Shown here piece by piece: positions 28,565 to 37,982 of a DNA stretch of 64,000 nucleotides; position 1 is the stretch's first letter, and each line of letters starts with the position of its first letter. Location: the NCBI GenBank assembly GCA_026707665.1, contig JAPOWK010000039.1, forward strand, positions 1 to 64,000. Direction: 5' to 3'. The notes under the pieces are model-generated. The model worked only from the letters and a program-made list of their open reading frames with translations. It ran no database searches and was not told the DNA's origin. Source of the DNA: Chloroflexota bacterium. Its GTDB lineage: Bacteria; Chloroflexota; Anaerolineae; Aggregatilineales; Phototrophicaceae. A program made the translations under genes and the position numbers.

Positions 28565-29983
28565 ATGACAGCGATCGATACCTCGATTTTTCGCAAGTAC
28601 GATATCCGCGGAATCGCGGCTGGAGACGCGCCGCAACTGACGCCGGCCGTCGCCCTGCTGGTTGGCAAGGCGCTTGGAACATATTTGCCTCGTCATTTTC
28701 AGTCGCAGCGCGTATTTGTCGGCTCGGACAATCGCGTCACCTCGGGCCCGCTCAAAGCGGCGGTCATCAAAGGCTTGGCGTCCACCGGCTTGCCGGTCAC
28801 CGATATCGGCGAGGTGCTCACGCCGACTGTATACTTCGCCTCGTCATCCTATGACGGCATCGGCGCCGGCGTCATGATCACCGGCAGTCATCTCGACACG
28901 CGCTACAACGGTATCAAGATGGCGTACGGCCGGCTGGCGCTCGCGGGCGAGCAAATACAGGACCTGCTTGGCATCATCCGTGACGAAGCCTTTGCGCAGG
29001 GTCAGCCGGATATCGCCGAGGATTTCGACATGATCCAGCGGCACATGGCGGCGATTCAGAGCAAGGTGACGATGACAAAGCGAATGAAGGTCGTTTTGGA
29101 CGCCGGCAATGGCTTGTCCGGCGCTTATTTGCCGCCGGTGCTGACCGCGCTGGGCTTGGATGTGGAATGTCTCTATTGCGAGCCGGACGGCAGCTTTCCC
29201 AATCATCTTCCCAATCCGGAAGATCCCGAGATGACGCGCGATTTGGAAGCCAAAGTCGTCGAGCTGGGCGCTGATCTGGGGCTGGCTTTCGATGGCGACA
29301 GCGACCGCTGCGGCTTTATCGACAATCACGGGCATCATATCGCGGCCGATCGTCTGCTGGCGCTGCTGGCGCGCGACTTGCTGAGCCGACACCCCAATAC
29401 GCCGGTCGTTTTCGATGTCAAGGCGTCGCAGGCTTTGCCCGATGAGATCAGAAAATACGGCGGCGAGCCAGTTATGTGGAAATCGGGCCACAGCCTGATG
29501 AAGCAGAAGATGAATGAAATCGGCTCTTTGCTGGGCGGCGAAGTCAGCGGACATCTCTTCATCGGCGAAGACTATTACGGCTTTGACGACGCGCCGCTCG
29601 TTGCGCTGAAGACGCTGGAAATTATCAGCAAGTCCGATTTGACGATCGCCGAGATATTTGAGGAGATTCCCAAACTGGTGGCGACGCCGGAGATTGTGCT
29701 GTCCGCGCCGGACGATCTGAAATTCAAGATGATCGACGAGATGACGGCAAGCTTGCAGAACGACTTTGAAGTCGTGACGGTCGACGGCGCGCGCGTGAAC
29801 TTTGATCAGGGCTGGGGGCTGGTGCGGGCGAGCAATACACAGCCAGCCGTCACGCTAAGATTCGAGGCCTATACCCGCCCGCAGATCGCCCGCTACATGC
29901 GTGTCTTCAGGGCGCAACTGGTCAAATATCCTCAAATCAACCGGGAGCGATTTGAGGAACTGCTGATCGAGTTCAGCGCCTGA
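28565..29983 (+). CDS. phosphomannomutase/phosphoglucomutase
   Basis: FRKYDIRGIA, GVMITGSHLDTRYNGIK, LAFDGDSDRCGF, GEVSGHLF. Confidence 0.93.
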   Translation: MTAIDTSIFRKYDIRGIAAGDAPQLTPAVALLVGKALGTYLPRHFQSQRVFVGSDNRVTSGPLKAAVIKGLASTGLPVTDIGEVLTPTVYFASSSYDGIGAGVMITGSHLDTRYNGIKMAYGRLALAGEQIQDLLGIIRDEAFAQGQPDIAEDFDMIQRHMAAIQSKVTMTKRMKVVLDAGNGLSGAYLPPVLTALGLDVECLYCEPDGSFPNHLPNPEDPEMTRDLEAKVVELGADLGLAFDGDSDRCGFIDNHGHHIAADRLLALLARDLLSRHPNTPVVFDVKASQALPDEIRKYGGEPVMWKSGHSLMKQKMNEIGSLLGGEVSGHLFIGEDYYGFDDAPLVALKTLEIISKSDLTIAEIFEEIPKLVATPEIVLSAPDDLKFKMIDEMTASLQNDFEVVTVDGARVNFDQGWGLVRASNTQPAVTLRFEAYTRPQIARYMRVFRAQLVKYPQINRERFEELLIEFSA

Positions 29984-30010
29984 GCGAATCAAAAATTCAC
30001 GAGTCCAACA

Positions 30011-30730
30011 GTGTCTGCGCGGCGAGATTTCTTTCAGGACATCTACCGTTATCGATCTCATCAGTTCGATCGTTTGGTGGCGCGTGAAGATGTGCATGGC
30101 AACCTATTTGCCGCGCTGCATGATATCCGTCCCCTGGCGGGCTTGCGAGTGGTTGAATTTGGCGCGGGCACTGGTCGAATCACTAGGCTCCTCTCTGTTC
30201 TCGTTGATCGCGTCTACGCTTTTGACATCGAGCCGTCAATGCTAAGACAGGCGGACTGGAGCATGCGCGCAAGCGGCATGACCAATTGGCGCCTTGCGAT
30301 CGGCGACAACGGGCGCATGCCAGTCGCTTCGCGCTGCGCTGATCTGGTCGTTGAAGGCTGGAGCTTTGCTCACGTCGTCGGCTGGTATCCACAGGATTGG
30401 CTTGCGCAAACTGACATGATGCTCGCCGAGATGGAGCGCATCCTGAAACCGGGCGGCGTCGCCATTCTCATCGAGACGATGGGTACTGGCAGGCGACACC
30501 CTCTGGCGCCTTCGCCAAAGCTGGCGAAATTGTATGATTACTGGGAGCGCGAACATGGCTTCTCCTATCGCTGGATCCGCACTGATTTTCACTTCGGCTC
30601 CCCGCAAGAAGCCGACGAGCTTATGCGCTTCTTCTTCGGTGATGAGATGGCGGACGAGTGTCTGGATGGTGACACGGTGATCGTGCCGGAGTGCACCGGC
30701 ATCTGGTGGAAGCAGTTCGCCGGCCGATAG
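30011..30730 (+). CDS. class I SAM-dependent methyltransferase
   Basis: LAGLRVVEFGAGTGRITRLLSVLVDRVYAFDIEPSML. Confidence 0.9.
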   Translation: MSARRDFFQDIYRYRSHQFDRLVAREDVHGNLFAALHDIRPLAGLRVVEFGAGTGRITRLLSVLVDRVYAFDIEPSMLRQADWSMRASGMTNWRLAIGDNGRMPVASRCADLVVEGWSFAHVVGWYPQDWLAQTDMMLAEMERILKPGGVAILIETMGTGRRHPLAPSPKLAKLYDYWEREHGFSYRWIRTDFHFGSPQEADELMRFFFGDEMADECLDGDTVIVPECTGIWWKQFAGR

Positions 30731-30742
30731 CTCGCCCGAGTC

Positions 30743-31006
30743 TCAGAAGGGCGCCGGCGGCGATATCGCCTGCGCCAGATAATTGAAGATGCTGAAGAGC
30801 AAGAGGACGGTCGCGCCGAAAACCACGAGAAGCGATCCATAGATGATTTGACGCTGGTCCCAGGCGCGCGTCCGCCGTGGCGGCGACTCGTCACGACTGC
30901 GCTGCAGTTTTCGCCGCCAGGTTCGGTCGCGGTCGACGATCAAAATGACACCCCAGGCGATGAAGGGCAAACCAAAAATCGAGCCGAAGCAAAGTGCCGC
31001 TAACAT
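30743..31006 (-). CDS. small hypothetical membrane protein (87 aa)
   Basis: Two hydrophobic segments; the listed upstream extension to 31306 overlaps the 31182 gene and looks non-coding. Confidence 0.5.
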   Translation of the reverse strand: MLAALCFGSIFGLPFIAWGVILIVDRDRTWRRKLQRSRDESPPRRTRAWDQRQIIYGSLLVVFGATVLLLFSIFNYLAQAISPPAPF

Positions 31007-31181
31007 AAAACAAACGCCTGCCGCCAACTTGCACGGGACAATTGCATAACATGGTTGCGCTGCGATGTCGCGTTCATCGCCTACGTTCCGCTGGCATTTT
31101 AGCGCATGGGCTGGGTGCGGCACTATTGCATCATCAATGAATTGCGTTATGATGTTCGCATAACATCCTCCGTTTCCCCTT

Positions 31182-31886
31182 GTGGATACGCACGTAAAGA
31201 GAAGCAGACTGCCCATGCTAAACGCGCCAGACCTAGCCCCCAATATCGAGTTTGAGGTGGACCGGGAGCACTCGGGCGTCCGCATGGTCGGTTGTGTCAC
31301 CTTCATTGTCGGCGCGCTCGTCAGCTACCTGCTTATCGGCAGTATCATCCCCCAGGGCGGCTTGATCACGATTGGCGCGGCGCTCTTCGTGGCAGTGCTC
31401 TTGACTTACGGCGCCGATTATCTGACCAAGACCTACTGGCCAAGCAATCGCGCCATCCAATTCGCGGGCGACATGATCAAGCTGGTCAGCGGCAGCAAGA
31501 TACAGGGCTCCATCGACGCGGCGCAAAACGTCAATCTGCTCATGTGGCATTTCGAGGCGAAGCGACATCCACGCGTGCCCAAGGGCTGGTATGTTGTGGC
31601 GAACGCGCTGGAGCAGGACGGCGAGTACATCGTTACCTATAGCATCGTCTCGCCAGCGGACTTTGAGGCGCTGCCGCTCTCGCGTCTTTCGCTCCAGTAT
31701 CAGCGCAAGAAAAAGCGCAAGAATGAAGACGGGCGCGACCTGCGCGAAGCCGGCAACTACCGCCGCATCGCCCAGGCGGAGTTTCATCGGGGCGAGCTCG
31801 GCGCGGAGATGTCGCAAGAAGATTACTACGCGTATCTGGATTATCTGGCCGATACCTATACCTCCTGGATGCCGAAAGACAAATGA
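31182..31886 (+). CDS. hypothetical membrane-anchored protein
   Basis: Two TM segments then soluble domain; start may be 31215; ATGA overlap with next gene. Confidence 0.65.
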   Translation: MDTHVKRSRLPMLNAPDLAPNIEFEVDREHSGVRMVGCVTFIVGALVSYLLIGSIIPQGGLITIGAALFVAVLLTYGADYLTKTYWPSNRAIQFAGDMIKLVSGSKIQGSIDAAQNVNLLMWHFEAKRHPRVPKGWYVVANALEQDGEYIVTYSIVSPADFEALPLSRLSLQYQRKKKRKNEDGRDLREAGNYRRIAQAEFHRGELGAEMSQEDYYAYLDYLADTYTSWMPKDK

Positions 31887-33406
31887 CCGCACCGGGCAGA
31901 ATCCTGTTCTGCATCGCCTGCCTGCTGGGGTGCGTCTCCACAATAGTCGCGCAAGATACCGTGTTGCGGGTCGGCAGCACGGTCGAAGGCGCGTTAGCCG
32001 CCGGCGAAACTCATCGCTATTCTCTGACGGCGCTTGAACTGTCGCTGCTTTCCTTCCGCGTCGAATCGCTGAGCGACGGTCTCGACCCGCTGCTGGAGAT
32101 CTACGATCACGCGGGACGGCTGGTGGTAAGCAACGATGATTACGATCATCCCGCCGAGCGAGACGCGGCGATTCAAGCCTTTGTCATGCCGAGGACTTCG
32201 ACCTTTGCCATCGTGGTGCGCGCCTTTGACGACAGCGCCGGCGCTTATCGGCTTCATGTGCTGCCCGGTTACGATCGCCTGATATTGCGCGAGGCGCCGG
32301 TCGATAGCGCGAATTGGGAAATTGTTTACAGTGATACGGCGGTCAACGTTTCCGAATCCAGCGCCTTCGCCTTGGATATGCGGGGGCTGGCGCAGTCGGC
32401 GGGCTTGGTCGGCTTGCATCTCCCGATCGAAAATGAGTTGTACTTCGAAATCGCGTTTGGCCAAGTGAGTTCGCCCGCTGTTTGGCAAGTCGGTCTACTT
32501 TTCCGTTATCTGTCGCCGAGCAAATACCATCGCCTGCTGCTGAGCAAACGTGGCTTCTGGCGCGTGGATCGTGTAGACGGCGAAGAAATTACGCCATTGC
32601 GCAAGTGGACTGCCCATCCGGCGATCCGTCCGGGGGAAGGGGAATTCCGGCTGGGCGTATTGGTCAGCGGCGGGCACTTTGACGTTGTATACAATGGCCA
32701 GGTCGTGGGCTCGGCTTGGGATCGGGCGCCGCTGAAGCCCGGCAGCTTGGGCGTCGCGCTGATGACGGACGAGCGCATCGGCGGCGCCGTGTCATTGGTC
32801 TTGGCGGAGACCTTGGTGACAGCGCCGACCCGCATCGGCGAGCGCCTGATCTTCCCCCCGCGTTTAGTGGCCCGGGGCTACTACGCGATGGCGAGTACGC
32901 TGGCTCGTCAGCAACTCGTTCCGGTCGGCGGCGAAATCAAGCTTGCTGTGCCGGAAAGTTCGGTCAGGCGCGCGCGCGCTGGCATATCGCGATTGCCAAT
33001 CGCTTCCAATTTCAGCTTCGCTCAGTTTGCCATCGGCGCGTCGCTGACACTTGATGTGCGCTCGGCACAGAACGGCGGCTGCGGACTGTATTTCCATTAC
33101 AACGATGACGACAATTACACCCTGGCTTATGTCACCAGCCATGGTGATTATGGGGTCTCTCGCCGCACGGTCGCTGGATTCGAGCCCGGCATATACGGGA
33201 ATCAGGGCGTGGCGGACGGGGAGGATCATGAGTTGCTGGTCATCGTCGGCGACGAGACCATTCGCTACTATCTCGACGAGCGATATGTCGGCACACTCGA
33301 CAGCATTCCACGGATCGGAGGCGTCGGCATTGCGGCGGTAAATTACGATGAGGTGAGAACCGGCTGCCTGTTCGACGATCTCTGGCTGCTGAGCCTGGAC
33401 GACTGA
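31883..33406 (+). CDS. secreted protein with N-terminal PPC-like domain and two beta-sandwich (LamG/DUF1080-like) modules
   Basis: Signal peptide; GSTVEGALAAGETHRYSLTAL...DPLLEIYDHAGRLVVSNDDY. Confidence 0.65.
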   Translation: MTAPGRILFCIACLLGCVSTIVAQDTVLRVGSTVEGALAAGETHRYSLTALELSLLSFRVESLSDGLDPLLEIYDHAGRLVVSNDDYDHPAERDAAIQAFVMPRTSTFAIVVRAFDDSAGAYRLHVLPGYDRLILREAPVDSANWEIVYSDTAVNVSESSAFALDMRGLAQSAGLVGLHLPIENELYFEIAFGQVSSPAVWQVGLLFRYLSPSKYHRLLLSKRGFWRVDRVDGEEITPLRKWTAHPAIRPGEGEFRLGVLVSGGHFDVVYNGQVVGSAWDRAPLKPGSLGVALMTDERIGGAVSLVLAETLVTAPTRIGERLIFPPRLVARGYYAMASTLARQQLVPVGGEIKLAVPESSVRRARAGISRLPIASNFSFAQFAIGASLTLDVRSAQNGGCGLYFHYNDDDNYTLAYVTSHGDYGVSRRTVAGFEPGIYGNQGVADGEDHELLVIVGDETIRYYLDERYVGTLDSIPRIGGVGIAAVNYDEVRTGCLFDDLWLLSLDD

Positions 33407-33527
33407 CCAAAGGCGTGCCCCGTTCCGCGCGTTGTCCGGGCGATTGTTGAATCCCCCGCCTCTCAGCGATCTGCAGACTCACGCGCGAAAATGCCGCCGC
33501 CCTCGCCCAAGAAACTAGGAAATCAAC

Positions 33528-33548
33528 GGGCGACCCAATGAGTCGCCC
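33528..33548. terminator. bidirectional hairpin terminator candidate
   Basis: GGGCGAC-CCAATGA-GTCGCCC between convergent genes. Confidence 0.5.
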
Positions 33549-33575
33549 TTATAGATCTTGATTGGTTGTAAGCCG

Positions 33576-35036
33576 CTAGCCGCCCATTGCCGCTCGCAGC
33601 GCGCCGCAAGCGGGGCAAGCGCCGCCGGGACGAATGATCGCGTAGCCGGCTTGTGGGTCGCCCCCCCATGCGGTAAAGTTCACATTCCAGACGATCAGCA
33701 TGTTCACATAACCCGAGCCGCGCGCTACATTGACTGCGTCCGCTAACCAAGCGGCTTGTTCCGCCAGTGTATTGCCCGAAGCCCATGCGAATCTGCTTGG
33801 AAGTCCGCCAAGACCATCGCCGGTAAGATAACCCAGTTCAGTGAAGCAGAGCGGCTTCGAGGGGAAGGCGCTGCGGTACACCTGCATCATACTCGGCAAG
33901 TACCAGGAATAATGCCCTGAACTGCCCACTGGCGCCCCGCTGGTGGCATTCGGTGGTACGGCGCCAGCATTGTAGTGGACGCCGACGCAATCCATATAGT
34001 TGGCAGCTCCTGCTTGCGCCATTTGCGCGACGAACACGTTGTCGTTACAGCCTCCTGCCTCGCAACCAGTTCCGGAGAATCCTGTCGGCGCGGGCGCCCC
34101 GCTAACGACAATTGTTGCTGGATTGGCTGCTTTTATGGCCTGGTAGGCTGCTTGCAGAAGTCGCGTATAGCTTGCGCCATTTATCTGACCGCTGGGCCAC
34201 TCGTGCTGGATGTTTGGTTCGTTCCAAACCTCGATAGCATCAGCGCCTTGGCCCGCCAAGTGAGCAACATACTGAGCAAATTCAGCAACGTAGCCTTCAA
34301 AGTTGTCGCGCAACCGGTCTTTGCTGCCGAGTGCGCCCAGCAAGACCTTGAATCCCTGACCGTGGGCTGCTGGTATAATGCCGGCGCCGTCGGAAATTCC
34401 ATGCGTCACTTGCTTCTTGACCCAGGTCATGCCCGCTTGTCTCATAGCATTGATCGCCCCGCCGTCGAAACCGGCAACATGGCCGCCAAGAGCAAAGCCG
34501 CCGACATTGGCTGTGCTGGCGATCGGCGCGACGGCGACCGTCTGGCTCTCAGCCGGCTGCGCCGCTGTTTCCGCAGCCGCTTCAGGCGCGGGCGCCGGCG
34601 GAGGCACCGGTGTCGGTTCCGGCGCATACTGAGGCGGGATGCGGACTTCGTCGCAAATCACCGATTGCGCCAGGTCATAGCTGACGCGAGCTTGATACTC
34701 CTTGCCGGAGGCATCTAGCAAGCTATAGGTCCAGCCAAAGAGAATGGTTGCGCGTTTGCGCGCAAAAGGTATCCCGGAGGCGCAGCTGTCGATGCCGAAA
34801 GCGCCATACAGCCGCACGCTCGCCTCGCTGCTCCAATTGTCTTCGTAAAAGCGCCAGCGAACGAGCCGCAGCGGCTCGCCACGCTCTTCTTCTACGATTT
34901 CTCTGGCAACTGCCAAACCCTGCATGACCGGGCTGTCTTGTGTCAACGCCGACGACGCGACCAGCAGCACTGCCATTGAAAGCAAGAGAAATGTCAATAT
35001 CCGACGGGCATCTACCCCAGCATCTTGCAGCCGCAT
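33576..35036 (-). CDS. secreted clan GH-A-like glycoside hydrolase with N-terminal domain and Pro-rich linker
   Basis: Signal peptide; EVWNEPNIQHEWP (acid/base NEP) and KPLCFTELGYL (nucleophile E). Confidence 0.7.
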   Translation of the reverse strand: MRLQDAGVDARRILTFLLLSMAVLLVASSALTQDSPVMQGLAVAREIVEEERGEPLRLVRWRFYEDNWSSEASVRLYGAFGIDSCASGIPFARKRATILFGWTYSLLDASGKEYQARVSYDLAQSVICDEVRIPPQYAPEPTPVPPPAPAPEAAAETAAQPAESQTVAVAPIASTANVGGFALGGHVAGFDGGAINAMRQAGMTWVKKQVTHGISDGAGIIPAAHGQGFKVLLGALGSKDRLRDNFEGYVAEFAQYVAHLAGQGADAIEVWNEPNIQHEWPSGQINGASYTRLLQAAYQAIKAANPATIVVSGAPAPTGFSGTGCEAGGCNDNVFVAQMAQAGAANYMDCVGVHYNAGAVPPNATSGAPVGSSGHYSWYLPSMMQVYRSAFPSKPLCFTELGYLTGDGLGGLPSRFAWASGNTLAEQAAWLADAVNVARGSGYVNMLIVWNVNFTAWGGDPQAGYAIIRPGGACPACGALRAAMGG

Positions 35037-35130
35037 AGGTTTCCTCTTCTATCTAAGCACGAACATTTGCTGAAAGCATAGCGAACTTAATCAAGTTTAC
35101 CATAGCTCGCTTCCCAGCGTCGGTATTTCG

Positions 35131-36750
35131 TCAGCCAACAATGTTGCGAAATAATTGTGCTGATGCGGACGCCTCATCACGCGGCAGCGTGAAGAAAAAT
35201 GTCGAGCCGCTGCCGACCTGGCTTTTCACCGAGATATTGCCGCCATGCGCTTCGACAATCGCTTTGACCAGGTAGAGGCCGAGGCCCGTGCCGTAGGTTC
35301 GGCTCGTCAGCTTGTCGTCGACTCGATAGAAGCGCTCGAAGACTTTATCGATCTGGTCTTTCGCGATGCCGGCGCCTTCATCGCGCACAAAGACGGTCAC
35401 GCTCTTTTCGGTGAAGCGCCCGCCAACGGTTATGGTCGAATCTTCGGGCGAGTACTTGATGGCGTTGGTCAAAAGATTCTCAATAACCTGACGCAAGCGC
35501 ATTTCGTCACCCGGAATCAGGGGGAAGTTGTCTGAGAAGCTGAGTACGATTCGGTGATTGGTTTGGCTCTGCAGCCGGGCGACGGAACGCGCGGCGACGG
35601 ACCGGAGATCAGTGTCGGCAAGGTGCAGCCGCAGCTCGCGCGCTGCTTGGATTTTGCTAGCGGTCAGCAAATCTTCGACCAGATCGGTCAGTCGGTCAGC
35701 TTCGTCTTCGATGATCGCCATGTTCTCACGGATGACGCTGCTATCCCATTCCACATCGTCGCGGCCAAGTGTGCTGGCGTAGCCTTTGATGATTGCGATC
35801 GGCGTGCGCAACTCGTGGTGCACGGTGGAGACGAAAACGGACTGCATCTCCTGCGCCTTGCGGAAGTTGGTTATATCGCGGACGTTGGCGATAATGCTTT
35901 CGAGGCGCCCGTCGGCGGTCAGAAGCGGGGCATAGGTAATACCGATGCTGATCTTCATACCATCGCGCCGCAGCAGGTCGCCTTCGACGGTGATTGAATC
36001 GGGGCGCCCGTCGGCTGAGTATGCCTGCGCCCAACCGGCGTCCAGCGCGTCTTCAATATCGGGACCCTCCAAACTGTCCCAAACGATGACATCGCCTTTG
36101 GGACGGTCAATGGCGTCCACGGGGCGCCAACCCGTCATTCGCTCAAAGGCGAGGTTCACTTGCTGGATCGTGAGATCGGGATTCAGAATGAAGACGCCGT
36201 CGCCGCTGTTGTTCAGGATCGCTTCCAACCGCTGATGTTCCTGGTTGATTTCGCCATAAAGTTGCGCGTTGTTGACGGCGATGGCGGCTTGATCGGCGAA
36301 GCTCTGCAGCGTATTCAGATCCTCGGGCGTGATGCCGGTCTGATACGAGCGAAAGACGATGAGCAGTCCTAGAGGATTCTGGGCGAAGACAAGCGGCATA
36401 GCGATCGACTGCGCCAGGCGAGGATCAATGACATCGGCCATTTCACGCAGTTTGCTATTCAGAAATTCGCGGCTGAAACCGCCGGCCTCTTGCGGGTTCA
36501 TCAGTTCTTGCAGCTTGTCATTGAGCTTTGGCACATCGCCAGCCGCGATGCCACTGTAGGCGCGCACCGAGAATAAGCCGTCATGCTTGTCGCTTAAGGC
36601 AACCACGCCGACGCGACCGGCCAGCATGACCAGCGAGGCATGCAATACGCGCCGCAGCACCTCGCCAAGGTCGAGCTGAGCGGTGATGGCGCGGGTAATC
36701 TCCAGCAGAAAGTCGCGCTGCTGCGTTCGAAGGTCAGGTCGCATCAACAT
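35131..36750 (-). CDS. GAF-PAS sensor histidine kinase
   Basis: GAF, PAS, STVHHELRTPIAIIKGYASTL H-box, NLLTNAIKYSPE, VRDEGAGIAKDQ, GTGLGLYLVKAIVEAHGG. Confidence 0.94.
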   Translation of the reverse strand: MLMRPDLRTQQRDFLLEITRAITAQLDLGEVLRRVLHASLVMLAGRVGVVALSDKHDGLFSVRAYSGIAAGDVPKLNDKLQELMNPQEAGGFSREFLNSKLREMADVIDPRLAQSIAMPLVFAQNPLGLLIVFRSYQTGITPEDLNTLQSFADQAAIAVNNAQLYGEINQEHQRLEAILNNSGDGVFILNPDLTIQQVNLAFERMTGWRPVDAIDRPKGDVIVWDSLEGPDIEDALDAGWAQAYSADGRPDSITVEGDLLRRDGMKISIGITYAPLLTADGRLESIIANVRDITNFRKAQEMQSVFVSTVHHELRTPIAIIKGYASTLGRDDVEWDSSVIRENMAIIEDEADRLTDLVEDLLTASKIQAARELRLHLADTDLRSVAARSVARLQSQTNHRIVLSFSDNFPLIPGDEMRLRQVIENLLTNAIKYSPEDSTITVGGRFTEKSVTVFVRDEGAGIAKDQIDKVFERFYRVDDKLTSRTYGTGLGLYLVKAIVEAHGGNISVKSQVGSGSTFFFTLPRDEASASAQLFRNIVG

Positions 36751-36817
36751 AGTTCGATTGTATCACGCCAGAGAATGGTCATGATTGTTGCGGGACGGAC
36801 CTGTGCCCACAATCAGC

Positions 36818-37795
36818 TCAGAAACGCTGGTCCAGCTCGCTGATGTCCAGGTTGCCGCCGTCAGTCGCCACCAGCGCGGCCGCCCCGACAAGAGCCACGT
36901 CATCGCCCAAAGCCGATTGCTCAATCCTCAGGTGTTCGATGTAGGCTTCATCCATCACGTGCGCGCGCGCTGTCTCCCGCATCGGCGCGAACAGTAGGTC
37001 GCCGGTTTTGCTGACGCCGCCGCCTATGACAACGACCTCGGGATTGAACAGGTGCAAGATGGAAACGATGCCCAAGCCGATGATGCGGCCCGCATAAGCC
37101 AGTTGCGCGATCGCTAATTGGTCGCCGGCCGCGGCTGCTATCCCAACCGCTTTGGCGTCAATGCGGTTCAGATCGCCATTGACAATGTCCAAAACCTTGG
37201 ACTTGGCGCCTTCCTGAATCGCGCGCTTGGCGCGGCGCGCAATCTCGGGTCCCGCCGCTTCCAGCTCGACCGAGGACACCGTGCCGTTTTCAAGGACGAT
37301 GGGAATATGACCGAATTCAGCCGCCAGACCTTCGCGCCCCAACAGCAGCTTGCCATCACAGATGATGCCGGCGCCAATGCCGGTGCTGACGGTGATATAG
37401 ACCACATGACGGCAGCCTTGAGCGGCGCCCTTGAAGGCTTCCGCGAGGGCGGCCACGTTGGCGTCATTGCCGATAAACACGGGCACGTGAAACTCCGTCT
37501 CCATGATGTCGCGCAGCGGCACATCAAGCCAGCCGTGCAGATTCGGCGGCGCGACAATGACGCCCGTGAAGGGATTCAGCGGACCTGGCGACGAGATCCC
37601 AATGCCTAGGATTTCATCGCGGCGGGCTGGCCTAACTTTGCGTACAAAGGTTTTCATGCGCTCAATTGTAGGCTGCACGCCTAAGTGAGCTAGAGTCAGC
37701 GTGTTCTCGCGCTGCAGCAAATTAAGATCGAGGTCATAGCGGGCGGTACGAATTTGTGTCCCGCCCAAATCGACGGCGATAATCTGGTTTGGCAC
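36818..37795 (-). CDS. ROK family sugar kinase (glucokinase-like)
   Basis: IAVDLGGTQIRTARYD; FIGNDANVAALAEA; VSTGIGAGIICDG; ROK zinc-binding cysteines not evident, so it may be a Zn-less variant. Confidence 0.88.
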   Translation of the reverse strand: MPNQIIAVDLGGTQIRTARYDLDLNLLQRENTLTLAHLGVQPTIERMKTFVRKVRPARRDEILGIGISSPGPLNPFTGVIVAPPNLHGWLDVPLRDIMETEFHVPVFIGNDANVAALAEAFKGAAQGCRHVVYITVSTGIGAGIICDGKLLLGREGLAAEFGHIPIVLENGTVSSVELEAAGPEIARRAKRAIQEGAKSKVLDIVNGDLNRIDAKAVGIAAAAGDQLAIAQLAYAGRIIGLGIVSILHLFNPEVVVIGGGVSKTGDLLFAPMRETARAHVMDEAYIEHLRIEQSALGDDVALVGAAALVATDGGNLDISELDQRF

Positions 37796-37899
37796 GATGC
37801 ATGTTCCTCGTTTACACGCATTCCAAGTTGGCTGTTATCGCGCGGTCTTGTTGCGAAACGTTACGCAAGATGCCCGAACGCCAAGCTCAACCAGGCAGC

Positions 37900-37928
37900 T
37901 TGTAGGTGATAATTGACGCTGCTACAAT
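37900..37928 (+). promoter_or_regulatory. sigma70-like promoter of mutS
   Basis: TTGTAG - 17 bp - TACAAT. Confidence 0.55.
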
Positions 37929-37982
37929 AACATAGATTGAGTTGATAGATAAGCTCGTTGACTGCGCTGGCAGGGTCTCGTG

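Noticed and set aside
31140-31170. GTTATG-ATGTTCG-CATAAC inverted repeat upstream of the 31182 gene
   Set aside because: Short and only partly matched by a second CATAACATGG nearby; too weak to call an operator
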